DNA from: Dama dama
Taxonomy: Eukaryota; Chordata; Mammalia; Artiodactyla; Cervidae
Length of the DNA: 64,000 nt
Assembly: GCF_033118175.1 (NCBI RefSeq)
Contig: NC_083701.1
Span: 53,271,001-53,335,000, forward strand
Direction of reading: 5' to 3'
Part shown: one piece after another, positions 38,123 to 49,084 of the stretch
How the letters are laid out: every line of letters starts with the position of its first letter
Numbering within the stretch: the first letter of the stretch is position 1
Position numbers and translations under genes: made by a program
The notes under the pieces: generated by a model
What the model saw: only the letters and a program-made list of their open reading frames with translations
The model's database searches: none
What the model was told of the DNA's origin: nothing

Positions 38123-38319
38123 GGGCTTCCCTTGTGGCTCAGCTGGTAAAGAATCCACCTGCAATGTGGGAGAACTGGGTTTGATCCCTGGTTTTGGGAA
38201 GATCCCCTGGAGAAGGGAAAGGCTACCCACTCCAGTATTCTGGCCTGGAGAATTCCATGGACTGTGTAGTCCACGGGGTCGAAAAGAGTCGGACATGACT
38301 GAGTGACTTCACTTTTCAC
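38123..38319 (+). mobile_element. Bov-tA SINE with target duplication
   Basis: gggcttcccttgtggctcagc through actgagtgacttcacttttc. tatcttaaaat flanks it on both sides (38112-38122 and 38320-38330). Confidence 0.9.
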
Positions 38320-38330
38320 TATCTTAAAAT

Positions 38331-39939
38331 ATCGCCTAAAGCTAGAAATTGAAGTATGAATATTAAACAGGTCATGTTGTTATCCTATAAGTGTTAAAAT
38401 GATCATATTTTATTTTGCTATTTAAAAATTGCTCCAAAGGATGCAGTACAGCTTAATATTTGAATGGAGTTCTTCATTCTACCTTTATGCTCCATGGCCA
38501 TGTAACAGTCGAAAAAACACTGCTTAGGACAATGTGCAAGGGCAAAGTGAAATAAAAAATCACACCTGCTACCAAGGCAAACTATTCAAATTTCTCCCAA
38601 TATTTACAGAAGTTCTTGGTACACAGCCAAGAAAGGCTCAATGAATATTTATTGAATAAATAAAATCACTTATTTATAAAAAGTATGGAATTCACAGGAT
38701 AGGATTCTCAGCCGTAGAAGTAATACCCTGTGAGGCAGTTTTTAGATGGACTTACAGAAACTGCCTAATTATTATTTTCTTTGGCTCCATTGTATTTAGT
38801 GATGAATAATTTTCTTATTTTAAAACAATTTTTTTCAGATACCCATTACTGCATAGTGAAAAGCCAAAAATAAGAACTAGAAGGTTCTTAAGCCTATATT
38901 TATTCCCCATTTGCAATATTTCACAGTTCTTTTCTTTAGGAATACTTCTAAATTTAGAACTCTGTGGAGAGAGATACTGACATTAGCACAGGGAGGGAAA
39001 AAAAAGCAATTTATATGCAAAAAAACAGTTGTTTACCATGGGAGATGGTAAACAGCTTATGCTTACTAGTTTTAACAAGTTCACACTTCTATACTTAGTA
39101 TTTCTATACTTAGTATTTTTATATACTTAGGAAACTGGCTGCTCTCAAGTGTGTTTTAAAAGGGTTTATCATGTGGAGTTTTCTAATATTCTCTTCCCAA
39201 TTAACTATTTATTAAAAATCTTTCTAAGTTCCAAAATAGATCTGCTAAAATCCTATATTTATTTGAAAAAGTTGCATTTTCCTGAGTTTATTGTAACAAT
39301 AAAAATATAGCAATGCAACCATATGAATATTTTAAAGTATAAATGCCACTGTCTTTTAAAAAAATAAATCCTAATCTAGAATTATTTTCAATTTTAATAC
39401 TAAAAGTCAAATAATTTGTAGGGAAAAACAAGAGAAAAACTGTAAGGAAGAATCATGGGAATAGTTTTGCAAAGGCAATTCTTTGAATTCTTACTCAAGA
39501 GAAGTGAGTTCATTAAAATAATGAAGCTAACTAAGCTTATTATTTTATAATGAATAAGATAAAATATATGTTTTTTCTGTGGCAGAAGTTTTCAAGTTCT
39601 ACCAGTTTGGAAGTCACTATTTCACTTGATCATTAAATTCTTCTGAATTGCCCAACCCGAAAGCTAACATAGCTCTGTGTTCACCATATCTTTAATATGG
39701 CTTTATCTTTCCATAATACTAGCCACCCGTATAGTTCCAGCAGAAAGTATTTCAAAGCCAAAAATCATTTTGTTCTATTTCACACCCAAGATGAAATTCC
39801 ATGACTCTAACAAAGTCGATGTTTCAATGAATACATCTGGAGGGCAACAGGAACTGGATGGTGGTTGGAGAGATGGAAGTTAGAGATTGAGAAATGTTGT
39901 AAAGAGAAGGAACAACACTGGAGAAAGTCAAAGGTAGAA
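38331..39939. other. AT-rich non-coding DNA
   Basis: Contains an L2-like phrase (38618-38665, caatgaatatttattgaataa) and a small tandem tatacttagtatttc (about 39090-39130). No exon recognised. Confidence 0.5.
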
Positions 39940-40190
39940 TGCAAGGATTAGATCACGTGAGATCTTGTAAGTCATAAGTAAGTGTGTGAACTTTATCACG
40001 AGGGCAGTGGTGAGCGCTGAAGTGTTTCAACTGGGGCTGCGGGATACAGGGTAGGGGCTGATCAGATTTGTCAAAAGACATCATTCTGGCTATTTTAAAA
40101 TGGACCGAAGGGACAAGTCTGTGCACTTGGTTAGAAATCCAGGCAGTCAGAAATGGTAGAAAAATGAACACATTTTAAGGATAATTAAGC
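39940..40190. repeat. Ancient dispersed mammalian repeat, family not assigned
   Basis: Phrases such as tgaactttatcacgagggcag, gatcagatttgtcaaaagac and atcattctggctattttaaa recur in decayed form at 49540-49760 and 59930-60130. Confidence 0.4.
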
Positions 40191-40988
40191 GATAGAGCAG
40201 ATGCGAGTTAAGTTCCAGTTCGTTGTAAAGGTGATGGTGAGAGAAGAGCTAAGAGTTCGTCCAGCTTCCTGAGTCTGCACAATGATAACATTTATTAATT
40301 TCAGGAACTCAGGAAAAAAAGTTCCACCTTAAGAGGAAGTACGATGGATTCAATTTGGAATATAGTGAGTTTTGGACCCTGAGATATCCAGATGGGATAG
40401 TTACGGAATAAAAATTAATAAAATTTATGGAAGATTTGTGTATAAATAGTAATTGAAGCAATTGAAAAGAAAGTTATTACCTGGGGAACAGTAGGATGAA
40501 AGCGTAAGAGGATCAGGGCTAGGTTGAGGAACACCAATATTTAAGAAACAGACTAAAAGGATACTGGGTCAGTAGGTAAAAACAGGAGGTTCTGTTATGG
40601 AAGGAAAGTGGGTTTCAAAAATGCAGGAGTGTTTAATTGTGCCAAAAACTGATGAGAGATGAAGATTAAGGTAAAAACCAGTCATTAGAATTAATCACAC
40701 AGAAATGATATGTGACTTTGGGCAAGAGCTGTTTGGTAGAATCGTGGGTGTAAGTGCATTAGTGGGTTAGGTAAAGAAGCAAGAAAGGTATGAGACCTGG
40801 GAATATCTACTTTTTTTTAAGAAGTTTTATGATGAATGGGGAGAAGCAATGGGTAGTACTAGAATGATACAAAAGTTCAGAGAGTTGTTTCCTTGGGAAA
40901 GGTTTCAGGATGTTTAAATGCTGATGTGAAGTGTCTGATAGAAAAGTAGGTTACAGTTATCCAAAAAAAGAAACAAGTATAATAGCTA
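40191..40988. other. Non-coding DNA
   Basis: Purine-rich strand bias, with many gaaag/aggatgaa-type words and no open frame of note. Possibly a continuation of the repeat at 39940. Confidence 0.4.
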
Positions 40989-41165
40989 GTAATAACAGCT
41001 AACACTCACTGAATGCTTAATATATACTAGGCACTCTTCCAAGTTCTTCATATGTAGTAACTCCCCTGACGCTGTCCAGTAGATACTGTGATTATTCCAT
41101 TTTGTAGATAAGGAAATAGAAACCTGGAGAGTTAGAAGGACTAACTGATGGAATAACTTTGCTTA
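40989..41165 (-). repeat. MIR SINE
   Basis: Reverse complement of the MIR core: aacactcactgaatgctta, ctaggcactcttccaag, tccattttgtagataaggaa. Confidence 0.75.
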
Positions 41166-41600
41166 AGAAGTGGAAAAGCCCAGCAAAAGGAATTACCCTT
41201 GTACAGAAGAGAGACAACTTGCATTCTACAGAACTGGACATGGGAAGAATGGGGTGGTGGCAGGTGAATTTATAGGTCTGGAAGCAGGAGATTGAGTGAG
41301 TTCTCTGAATAGCTTCTAATTTGTCAGTCAACCAGGATGGAAGGGTATTTGCACAGCAGGAGATGGAGTGGTAGACTGGTAGGTTTGAAGCACCAAAAAG
41401 ATGTCAGATAGACCCTATAAAGATTAAGAGGGGATGCAGTGCTATTAAGACCATCCAAGAAGGTCCAGAAGTCTTGGTGTTGAGTCAGCCATGGAAATTT
41501 AGAAGACTTCAGAAAAAACCAAATGGATCAGGGGCATAGGGAAGGACAGGGGATGAGTAAGAGGTGTCCAGCCATTTGATAGGGAATTGAACCTTCTTTA
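41166..41600. other. Non-coding DNA, nothing recognised
   Basis: Unique sequence between the MIR and the next SINE. Confidence 0.5.
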
Positions 41601-41612
41601 GAAGTAGGGTAT

Positions 41613-41737
41613 GCTGCTGCTGCTGCTGCTAAGTCACTTCAGTCGTGTCCGACTCTGTGCGACCCCATAGACGGCAGCCCACCAGACTCTCCCGTCCCTG
41701 GGATTGTCCAGGCAAGAACACCGGAGTGGGTTGCCAT
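41613..41737 (-). mobile_element. Bov-tA-like SINE with (GCT)n end and perfect target duplication
   Basis: Six GCT units replace the usual tail, then aagtcacttcagtcgtgtcc through ggagtgggttgccat. gaagtagggtat flanks it exactly (41601-41612 and 41738-41749), marking this as an intact insertion event. Confidence 0.9.
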
Positions 41738-41749
41738 GAAGTAGGGTAT

Positions 41750-42654
41750 AAGTATACTTAATTAATTAGGTAGACAGGGGATGGATGGTGTCCAAAGATA
41801 AAAAGTTAAAGAATAGATCTTGCCTCTCTTGGTAAACGTCACATTGCACTTTAAAGTATGTGGATTATTTTCAAATATCATTTGATACTGATTTCAAACA
41901 TAATTCCACATTGATAAGAGAACAGACTCTCTATGATTTCAGTACCTTTAGGCCATGAAATTTTTGCACCATGTTTTATATCCCTGGATAGGTTCCAGTG
42001 CCTCCTGGTTTACAGTCTATGGGAACTTGAATAGAATTTGTATCCTGCTATTTTGTGAAAATTGTATAAATCTGAATTATGTTGAATTGGTTCATAGTGC
42101 TTTTCAGGTCTACTGGGTCCTTCTGCTTTTCTGTCTATTCATTCTATTAATTTCTGAGAGTTTTCATATTGAAACTCCAACTAAAAATCTTATCTACTTA
42201 AAAATAATGGTAATATATAGTGGAACTATATGTAACTTTGTATTTTTCCAAGTCTCCTGTAAATGTGTTGTCATATTTTCATAATTTAAAAAATAAAAAT
42301 GGAGAAAAAATAGATCTTGGTAAAGTGGTATATGGCAACTGTACCTCTGCTTAGCTTTTCTGTAGACTAAGCAACTGCTCAAGAAGTCTATTAATTTCAA
42401 AAATACACCTTGGAATATATAAGGTAGGCACTATCGGAACATGACTTTACCATATGACTGGCTATGACTTACCTTGCTTGTCTACAGTGACTCAGTGGGT
42501 AAAGACGTGAAAGGAGCTTGGAACTATTGTCTTTTGAACCACAAAAGTGAGTATTATTCTATACCCACTGAGTACCGATTCTGTTCATTGGCATTCAGTT
42601 ACATGTAGCCTTAAACTATGAAAGTTTTCTGAAAGTGTTCAAAGTTTCAATAAA
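41750..42654. other. Non-coding DNA, possible LINE-derived piece
   Basis: A 109-codon frame at 41955-42284 is hydrophobic and has no nameable family. The phrase ttcaggtctactgggtccttctg is reminiscent of L1 3' ORF2/UTR sequence, but I do not assign it. Confidence 0.3.
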
Positions 42655-43972
42655 GACAATACTAAGGCAATCCCAAAGAATGCTCAAACTACCGCACAAT
42701 TGCACTCATCTCACACTCTAGTAAAGTAACGCTCAAAATTCTCCAAGCCAGGCTTCAGCAATACGTGAACCGTGAACTTCCAGATGTTCAAGCTGGATTT
42801 AGAAAAGGCAGAGGAACCAGAGATCAAATTGCCAACATCCGCTGGATCATCTAAAAAGCAAGAGAATTTCAGAAACACATCTATTTCTGCTTTATTGACT
42901 ATGCCAAAGCTTTTCACTGTGTGGATCACAATAAACTGTGGAAAATTCTGAAGGAGATGGGAATACCAGACCACCTGACCTGCCTCTTGAGAAACCTACA
43001 TGCAGGTCAGGAAGCAACAGTTAGAACTGGACATGGAACAACAGACTGGTTCCAAATAGGAAAAGGAGTACGTCAAGGCTGTATATTGTCACCCTGCTTA
43101 TTTAATTTATATGCAGAGTACATCATGAGAAACACTGGGCTGGAAGAAGCACAAGCTGGAATCAAGATTGCCGGGAGAAATATCAATCACCTCAGATATG
43201 CAGATGACACCACCCTTATGGCAGAAAGTGAAGAGGAACTAAAAAGCCTCTTGATGAAAGTGAAAGAGGAGAGTGAAAAAGTTGGCTTAAAGCTCAACAT
43301 TCAGAAAATTAAGATCATGGCATCTGGTCCCATCACTTCATGGGAAATAGATGGGGAAACAGAGGAAACAATGTCAGACTTTATTTTTTTGGGCTCCAAA
43401 ATCATTGCATATGGTGATTGAAGCCATGAAATTAAAAGACGCTTACTCCTTGGAAGGAAAGTTACGACCAACCTAGATAACATATTAAAAAGTAGAGACA
43501 TTACTTGGCCAACAAAGGTCCGTCTAGTCAAGGCTATGGTTTTTCCAGCGGTCATATATGGATGTGAGAGTTGGACTGCGAAGAAAGCTGAGCGCCGAAG
43601 AATTGATGCTTTTGAACTGTGGTGTTGGAGAAGACTCTTGAGAGTCCCTTGGACTGCAAGGAGATCCAACCAGTCCATCCTAAAGGAGATCAGTCCTGAG
43701 TGTTCATTGGAAAGACTGATGCTGAAGCTGAAACTCCAGTACTTTGGCCACCTCATGCGAAGGGTTGACTCATTGGAAAAGACCCTGATGCTGGGAGGGA
43801 TTACGGGCAGGAGAAGGGGACGACAGAGGATGAGATGGCTGAATGGCATCACCGACTCGATGGACATGAGTTTGAGTAAACTCCGGGAGTTGATCTTGGA
43901 CAGGGAGGCCTGGCGTGTTGCGATTCATGGGGTCACAAAGTTGGACAGGACTGAGTGACTGAACTGAGCTGG
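42655..43972 (+). mobile_element. BovB LINE, 5'-truncated, best preserved copy
   Basis: Begins in the reverse transcriptase (caatcccaaagaatgctcaa) and ends at the BovB 3' end (gagtgactgaactgagc). A 166-codon frame (42921-43421) holds GKGVRQGCILSPCLFNLYAEY and the catalytic YADD (residues 93-96, 43197-43208). After a stop, a second frame (43536-43958) holds the C-terminal region (YGCESWTAKKAERRRID, RRGRQRMRWLNGITDSMD). Endonuclease absent; not able to move by itself. Confidence 0.95.
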
Positions 43973-45942
43973 TTTGTTTTATGAAGACAACTTTGTTGCA
44001 AACCAATGAAACTTGAGGTATCAGAATAGAAATTTACCAGTGAACCAACAGGTGGCAGTATAACATAGTGTTCTTGAATTTTTAAATAATTTAATTAACA
44101 ATTAGGGCTGCAGAAGTCTTTCAAACTGGAAAAAAGGTGGAGGCAGAAGGTAGACAAAGTGAGGGAGGGGAAGGGAGTGGAAAGAAGGGAGGAGAGAGCA
44201 AGAGGAAGGAATTCTGAAGGAGCCAAAATTGCAATAGTACTTATTCATCCCCCCAGATTCACCCCTGGAAGTCTCGGAGTCCAGTCTGATTCACATGCTG
44301 GCAAGCCCTGGGGACTGTCATCTTTCATGGCGTTAACACAATAGGAGTGTAACAGCTGATGGCTGTATCCGTATCTCTGTTAACTAGACTGTGAGATACT
44401 TGAGGACAGGTAACACTGTTAATTTTTTAATGCTCTGGAACCAGTGCCTAAGCTAGTGTCTGACTCAAAATAGGAATAAAATAAACATCAATGGGTGAAT
44501 GAATGTATGACTGAATATTCATATATTATTCATTCATATCATATTCATGATAGATATCTGGCCATTTATCATGCCATCTGCTCTAACCTTTCCCAGCCAC
44601 CTTTGGGAAGAAAAGTCCTGTCATCTTCTTTTCTAATGAAAAGTTGTTTCTCACTTTATATCTCATAAATCATCTGGGTGAAATTTATCATTTTCCTTTA
44701 ATAACATTAAAATAAAAATCATTAGGATGAGCATGCAAATCAAGCAGGAGGCAACAGTAGTGTTGGAATGGTTTGGTCCTGAGGGAGAGAAGATATCTAT
44801 GAAATCCCAACCATGTGCTACATAAATGATAGACTTTGCATGGATTCTTATCTGATCCTTACAACAGTAGTATGAACAAATTACTGTTATTAAGCCCTCT
44901 TATAGGTGAGAAAATGAGGATGAGAAAAGTTAATTTGTCCAGAAACACTAACAGGTGCAACTTGATCTTTCTTCTTTCCTTCCTTCCTTCCTCCCTTCCT
45001 TCTTTTTTTGAACTAACATTAGTCAAAGGTTTATTACCTGCTGAGTCCCAGAGGGGTTAAAAACTTGTCTAAGGTCATGCAGTGAGAAAGAGGCAGAGGA
45101 CTCAAATCTGGCCTCTAGGACTTGAGAATTCATGTCCTTTATTAAAGTGCATTTTTCCATCACAAATCTCTTTGCAGACTTTGGGAACCTCATTTCACAT
45201 TCTTGCTCTCCTTTGAATTAGCATCATATTATGGCAAGCTAGTAGCTATGCTTTTGAATAGAAAAGGACACAATGTTTCTACCAACCTACCAACCTGGAG
45301 TCATTTCTCCAGTCTGGACTTGCTAACTTTCCCCTATCAGCTCTTCCTGAAACTTTTGGCTAGTGTAATTGACACCAAGGACTTGAGAAGCCAGGCTTGT
45401 GCTCTGAACTTCCAGCAGCAGCCCCAGCTGTTTGTCAACAAGCTGAGAGCATCCTATCTCAGAGGATTTGTGCCCAATCAGAAGACAAACAGAAGGTATT
45501 TTATGAGAGAACAGTCGGTATTAGCCTACCACAATCATCCAGAAATAGCGGGATATGATGGCATCAAAGGCCTAAAATGCCATATGTCACTTAGAATCAT
45601 ATTCTCATTTTAACAGCGCTATTTTTGATGCACGGTAGATCAGCCTGAAAGCAAATACACGAAAGTGCTAACAGAAGGAATATGGATAAATTGATGTTGG
45701 GGCAATGAGATGATGAGTAATATTTTTCTTTTATTTGTCAAAATTTTGACTGTGTGGTTTTAGTACCTTTAAAAATAAAACATTAAATTTATCTTTTTAA
45801 AAGCATTCTTTTCTCTCTGATGAAATAGCTAAAGAGGACAGATGAAACATAGGCAGGTGAAACAACAAAGACCAGATTCCCAATTCTGGATTTATCTTCC
45901 TACAGACTTTTCTGCAGTGGATTGGAAAAGAGCTACAACTAC
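43973..45942. other. Non-coding DNA with old repeats
   Basis: L2-like tail at 44390-44510 (cagtgcctaagctagtgtctg, gggtgaatgaatg). MIR-like minus-strand piece at about 44840-45110, interrupted by a (CCTT)n tract at 44970-45008. The 136-codon frame at 45203-45613 has no recognised likeness. Confidence 0.45.
44970..45008. repeat. Pyrimidine (CCTT)n tract
   Basis: Repeated cctt units ending in a T run. Confidence 0.85.
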
Positions 45943-46132
45943 ATTGTTGTTGTTTAGTCACTACGTTGTGTCTGACTCTTTGTGACCCCATGGACTGTAC
46001 CCTACCAGGCTCCTCTGTCCATGAAATTCTCCATGCAGGAATACTGGAGTGGGTTTCCATTTCCTTCTCCAGGGGATCTTCCCCACCTAGGGATCCATCC
46101 CAGGTCTTCTACATACCACTGAGCCACCAGGG
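45943..46132 (-). mobile_element. Bov-tA SINE
   Basis: ttgttgtttagtcactacg through cactgagccaccagggcagc. Confidence 0.9.
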
Positions 46133-47674
46133 CAGCTACATAGCAAGGACTGAATTTATTCACTAGATCACATGATTTCTGGTGGTAAGGGAAAATGGTT
46201 CACAGGAATGGCCTAGGAGGTGGAAATAGAGCAGAAATCAAATGTGTCCTCAGCTCCACAACTGCAGAAGTAATCCCTCCACCCACTCCAGCCAGCAGCT
46301 GGCTGGTTCTTCCAGGTTTCCCCTGGGCTCCTGTAGCTGCCATCATAGTAGTTGGCCTCTAGGGGCGCTCTGCTCCATTTTGCAATACCGCTCTCCTCCT
46401 TTGAGTAGACAATCTCAAAATCCTCTTTCCCCCCAGTCTTTTAGCAGAAATAAAGGCAGAATTATTGTTAAAAATATAAAAGCACATTTGCTAGAAAACT
46501 GAAGGGAAAGAAAATTCAAGGAAATAAATGATATAAGGGAGAACAGATTATTTTATCTTAATGTAACAACTCTAACCACAGACCTGCTTTCTGAGAGTCC
46601 AGATTATAACATTTTTTTTCTAAACCTAGACTGCTGTGGATGCTGAATGAGTCCATCAGTGCTGCTCAGCTGAGGGACCTGTTCTGCCCCTGCCAGGTCT
46701 GAGGAGAATCTCAGCCTTCACTCCTCATCTCTCTAGGTAGCTAGCTAATCCCAAGTGGGTTCAGGCAGCTTTTAAAGGCCCAGTCCTGGTCACACTTTCT
46801 GGTTTTCCTTGGTCTCCTAGGAAAGAAAGACCCAGAATTCAGCCTCTGGATTTAGGCCTTCCTATGTTGACCTCACAGATAACTTCCTCCGCCTTTTCTG
46901 GAAGTCTGGAGATCCATGCATCTCCCTGTCTTGTCCCATCATTTGAAGCATCTCAAAGCTCAGTTTGTCCTATCTGAGTGGCATCCTTGACACTCATACT
47001 TTCTGGGCATCTTAATCTCCATCATTCTAATCTACTGTCCCAATAAGCATACAACTACTTGTCCATCTATGTTTCTCCAGTTTGTTTGATACAATCATCA
47101 TACCTGTGTCTTTGGCTAATATCATCCCCGATTCTCACAAGTGGACAAAAGGCCACAAACAGCAGACAGCTTTGGAGAAAATTACCTCATGTCTGCTGCC
47201 CCACCAGGCAAGCAGAAGACTGTATCCTTACCATCCTTCAGAGCCTCCAACCCCCAACCTCTGCCTCCCCACCTGGACTTTCCCTTCATCCCTGTTCTTC
47301 ATCTGAGAGCTCCCTCTGACTGAAGACTCCTTTGCAGGGCCGAGATAACTGATACACTCTGAACCCAGCAAATGTTCCAGCCAGCCTTGCCTCAGGTACC
47401 CACTCCCCCGATTGCTTCAGATACTCTCTGGACCCCCTCCTCAGGGAGCGACCTCGCAGAATTCTACCCATTACACTTTCACAACATCAAAATCCCTTAA
47501 CCGTATAGTAACAACAACACATACGAGAAGAGGAGGGTTGAATCACTCACACATGCTCTTACGGGAAAGCAGGCAGCTCTCTCCCTGGTTAAGAAAAATA
47601 TGGGTCTCCACCCCACCACAAAAAAAAAAAAAGAAAAATCCCAGGATGCCCCAGAATGCAGTTTCTTTTCTTCA
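46133..47674. other. Non-coding DNA, GC content rising
   Basis: Pyrimidine-rich on the + strand in 46850-47460. No domain in the short frames. A run of A at 47618-47630. Confidence 0.5.
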
Positions 47675-47696
47675 TGACGTGTTGTAAAGCACGTCA
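47675..47696. promoter_or_regulatory. Palindromic CRE/UPRE-like pair
   Basis: TGACGTG and CACGTCA form perfect 7-base arms around an 8-base spacer, 22 bases before the candidate exon. TGACGTG is a half-site recognised by CREB/ATF-type bZIP factors. Function is inferred from the motif only. Confidence 0.3.
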
Positions 47697-47718
47697 GCTG
47701 CTCCTTGTTGCCGTGCAG

Positions 47719-47834
47719 ATCACCCAACACCGGGTCACGGAGGCAGCCGGCGGCGCTGGCTCACCCAGCTGACAGGATTAGGAGGGTGCTTTGTCAGCCC
47801 TGACTGAGGCCGAGGGAGCCCCCAGCACACGCAG
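47719..47834 (+). other. Candidate alternative non-coding exon
   Basis: A 116-nt GC-rich segment between a plausible acceptor (ctgctccttgttgccgtgcag) and a strong donor (cgcag then gtgagc). It stands out from AT-rich surroundings and from the repeats. Read from exon A it keeps frame length (1+116 is a multiple of 3) but has an in-frame stop (GAC TGA), so it would be 5' UTR. It lies between islands A and B on the SYBU sense strand. It could equally be a small independent first exon or unused sequence. Confidence 0.3.
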
Positions 47835-48953
47835 GTGAGCTGAGAGTTAGAGCGAGCGAATGAATGTGGGGGACCGGGAGGTATCTTGGTTGAATGGTAC
47901 AGACATTTTTTTTTTTTTCTTTTCCTCTGTGGCTGTGCATTTGTACATTTGTATTGTCATTTCTGTGAAGTTTGCAGTCTGGGGGCTTCCTTTCAAGAAA
48001 AACCTGTCCTTTATGACTTATCTGGTTTCAGAGATTGATGAACGACATGCACATCTCAGGATTTTGGGCGGGGGCGGGGGGGGGTGTCAAATAAGATTAT
48101 ACATGTGAAAGAGCTCGGAAAATAGAAAGTTGTGTGCACACGAAAGGTACGAATCATTTAATTGCAAATTTCACATAAGCCAAGCAGCAATTAATTTACT
48201 CCAGATTTGGGCACATAATTACATAAACATATCCCTTGTCTCCCAATCTGCCGTACCCTATCTCTTCTGTTCTTCCTAGGTCTGGGCAGGGGTATTATTT
48301 ATAATCTCGAAGGATTCCAACCTTCGAAGTAGTTATTTTCTTTAAAAAAAAAATCAGCATTCTAGTCATTTCTAAAGGAAAAGCCACAAAATTTGAAAAC
48401 CAGAGAATAAGTATTGAAGTAGAGGATATTTTTGAGCAGATCAGAGCTGACTATATTATACTGTATTAGATTATCTCTCTTTGATGGTATGATCCTAATG
48501 TTATAAGACACCTCTCTTAATGACATGAGAAACACTTGAGTGAAATTAAAGGCAAGACGGATATTAGCATTTGTAAAACTTGCCTTTTAGAACAGCATAA
48601 AAACAGGCTTGGGTTCCAAAAGTACAGAGCTAAGAGGCGTTTGAACACTAAATCACCAGCCTTTCCCTTAGCAGGGTTGCTATGGTGACAGCAGGACTAC
48701 AGCACAGCCTCTCAAGGCCTGTACTTCTGCAGTAAAAGGCTTTCACTGAACACATGTTGGATTTTTTTAAGGCACACACCCCATCATCAAATACAAAGCC
48801 ATATTGGAGGCAGCTTTATCTGAGTCATTTTCTAAACAGAAGTTGTATCAATGTTCTCTATCTTGTACTGTTGGGCCCCTTAAGGGGTTAGAGAATTCAC
48901 TCATTCACGATTCATTCATTTGACTGTTAAATATGGAGTGCCTACGGTGTCAG
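47835..48953. other. Non-coding DNA, nothing recognised
   Basis: Contains a G-rich run at 48067-48087 (gcgggggcgggggggggtg). No further exon signal of note. Confidence 0.5.
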
Positions 48954-49084
48954 GTGGAGAAGGAGATGGTAACCCACTCCAGTATTCTTGCCTGGAGAAT
49001 TCCATGGACAAAGGAGCCTGGCAGGCAAGAGTCCATGGGGTCACAAAGAGTCGGACACGACTGAGCGACTTTCACTCACTCATG
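48954..49084 (+). mobile_element. Bov-tA SINE fragment
   Basis: tggagaaggagatggtaaccc through actgagcgactttcactc. Flanked by ggtgtcagg and ggcgtcagg; the flanks otherwise read as one old repeat (ggagtgcctac ... gtactaggcactgc) split by the insertion. Confidence 0.9.

Noticed and set aside
45203..45613. 136-codon open frame
   Set aside because: No recognisable domain or family, no splice or promoter context; length is compatible with chance in 64 kb.
47059..47687. Cluster of short overlapping frames, pyrimidine-rich
   Set aside because: Pro/Ser-rich in every frame because of base composition, with no splice-consistent boundaries.
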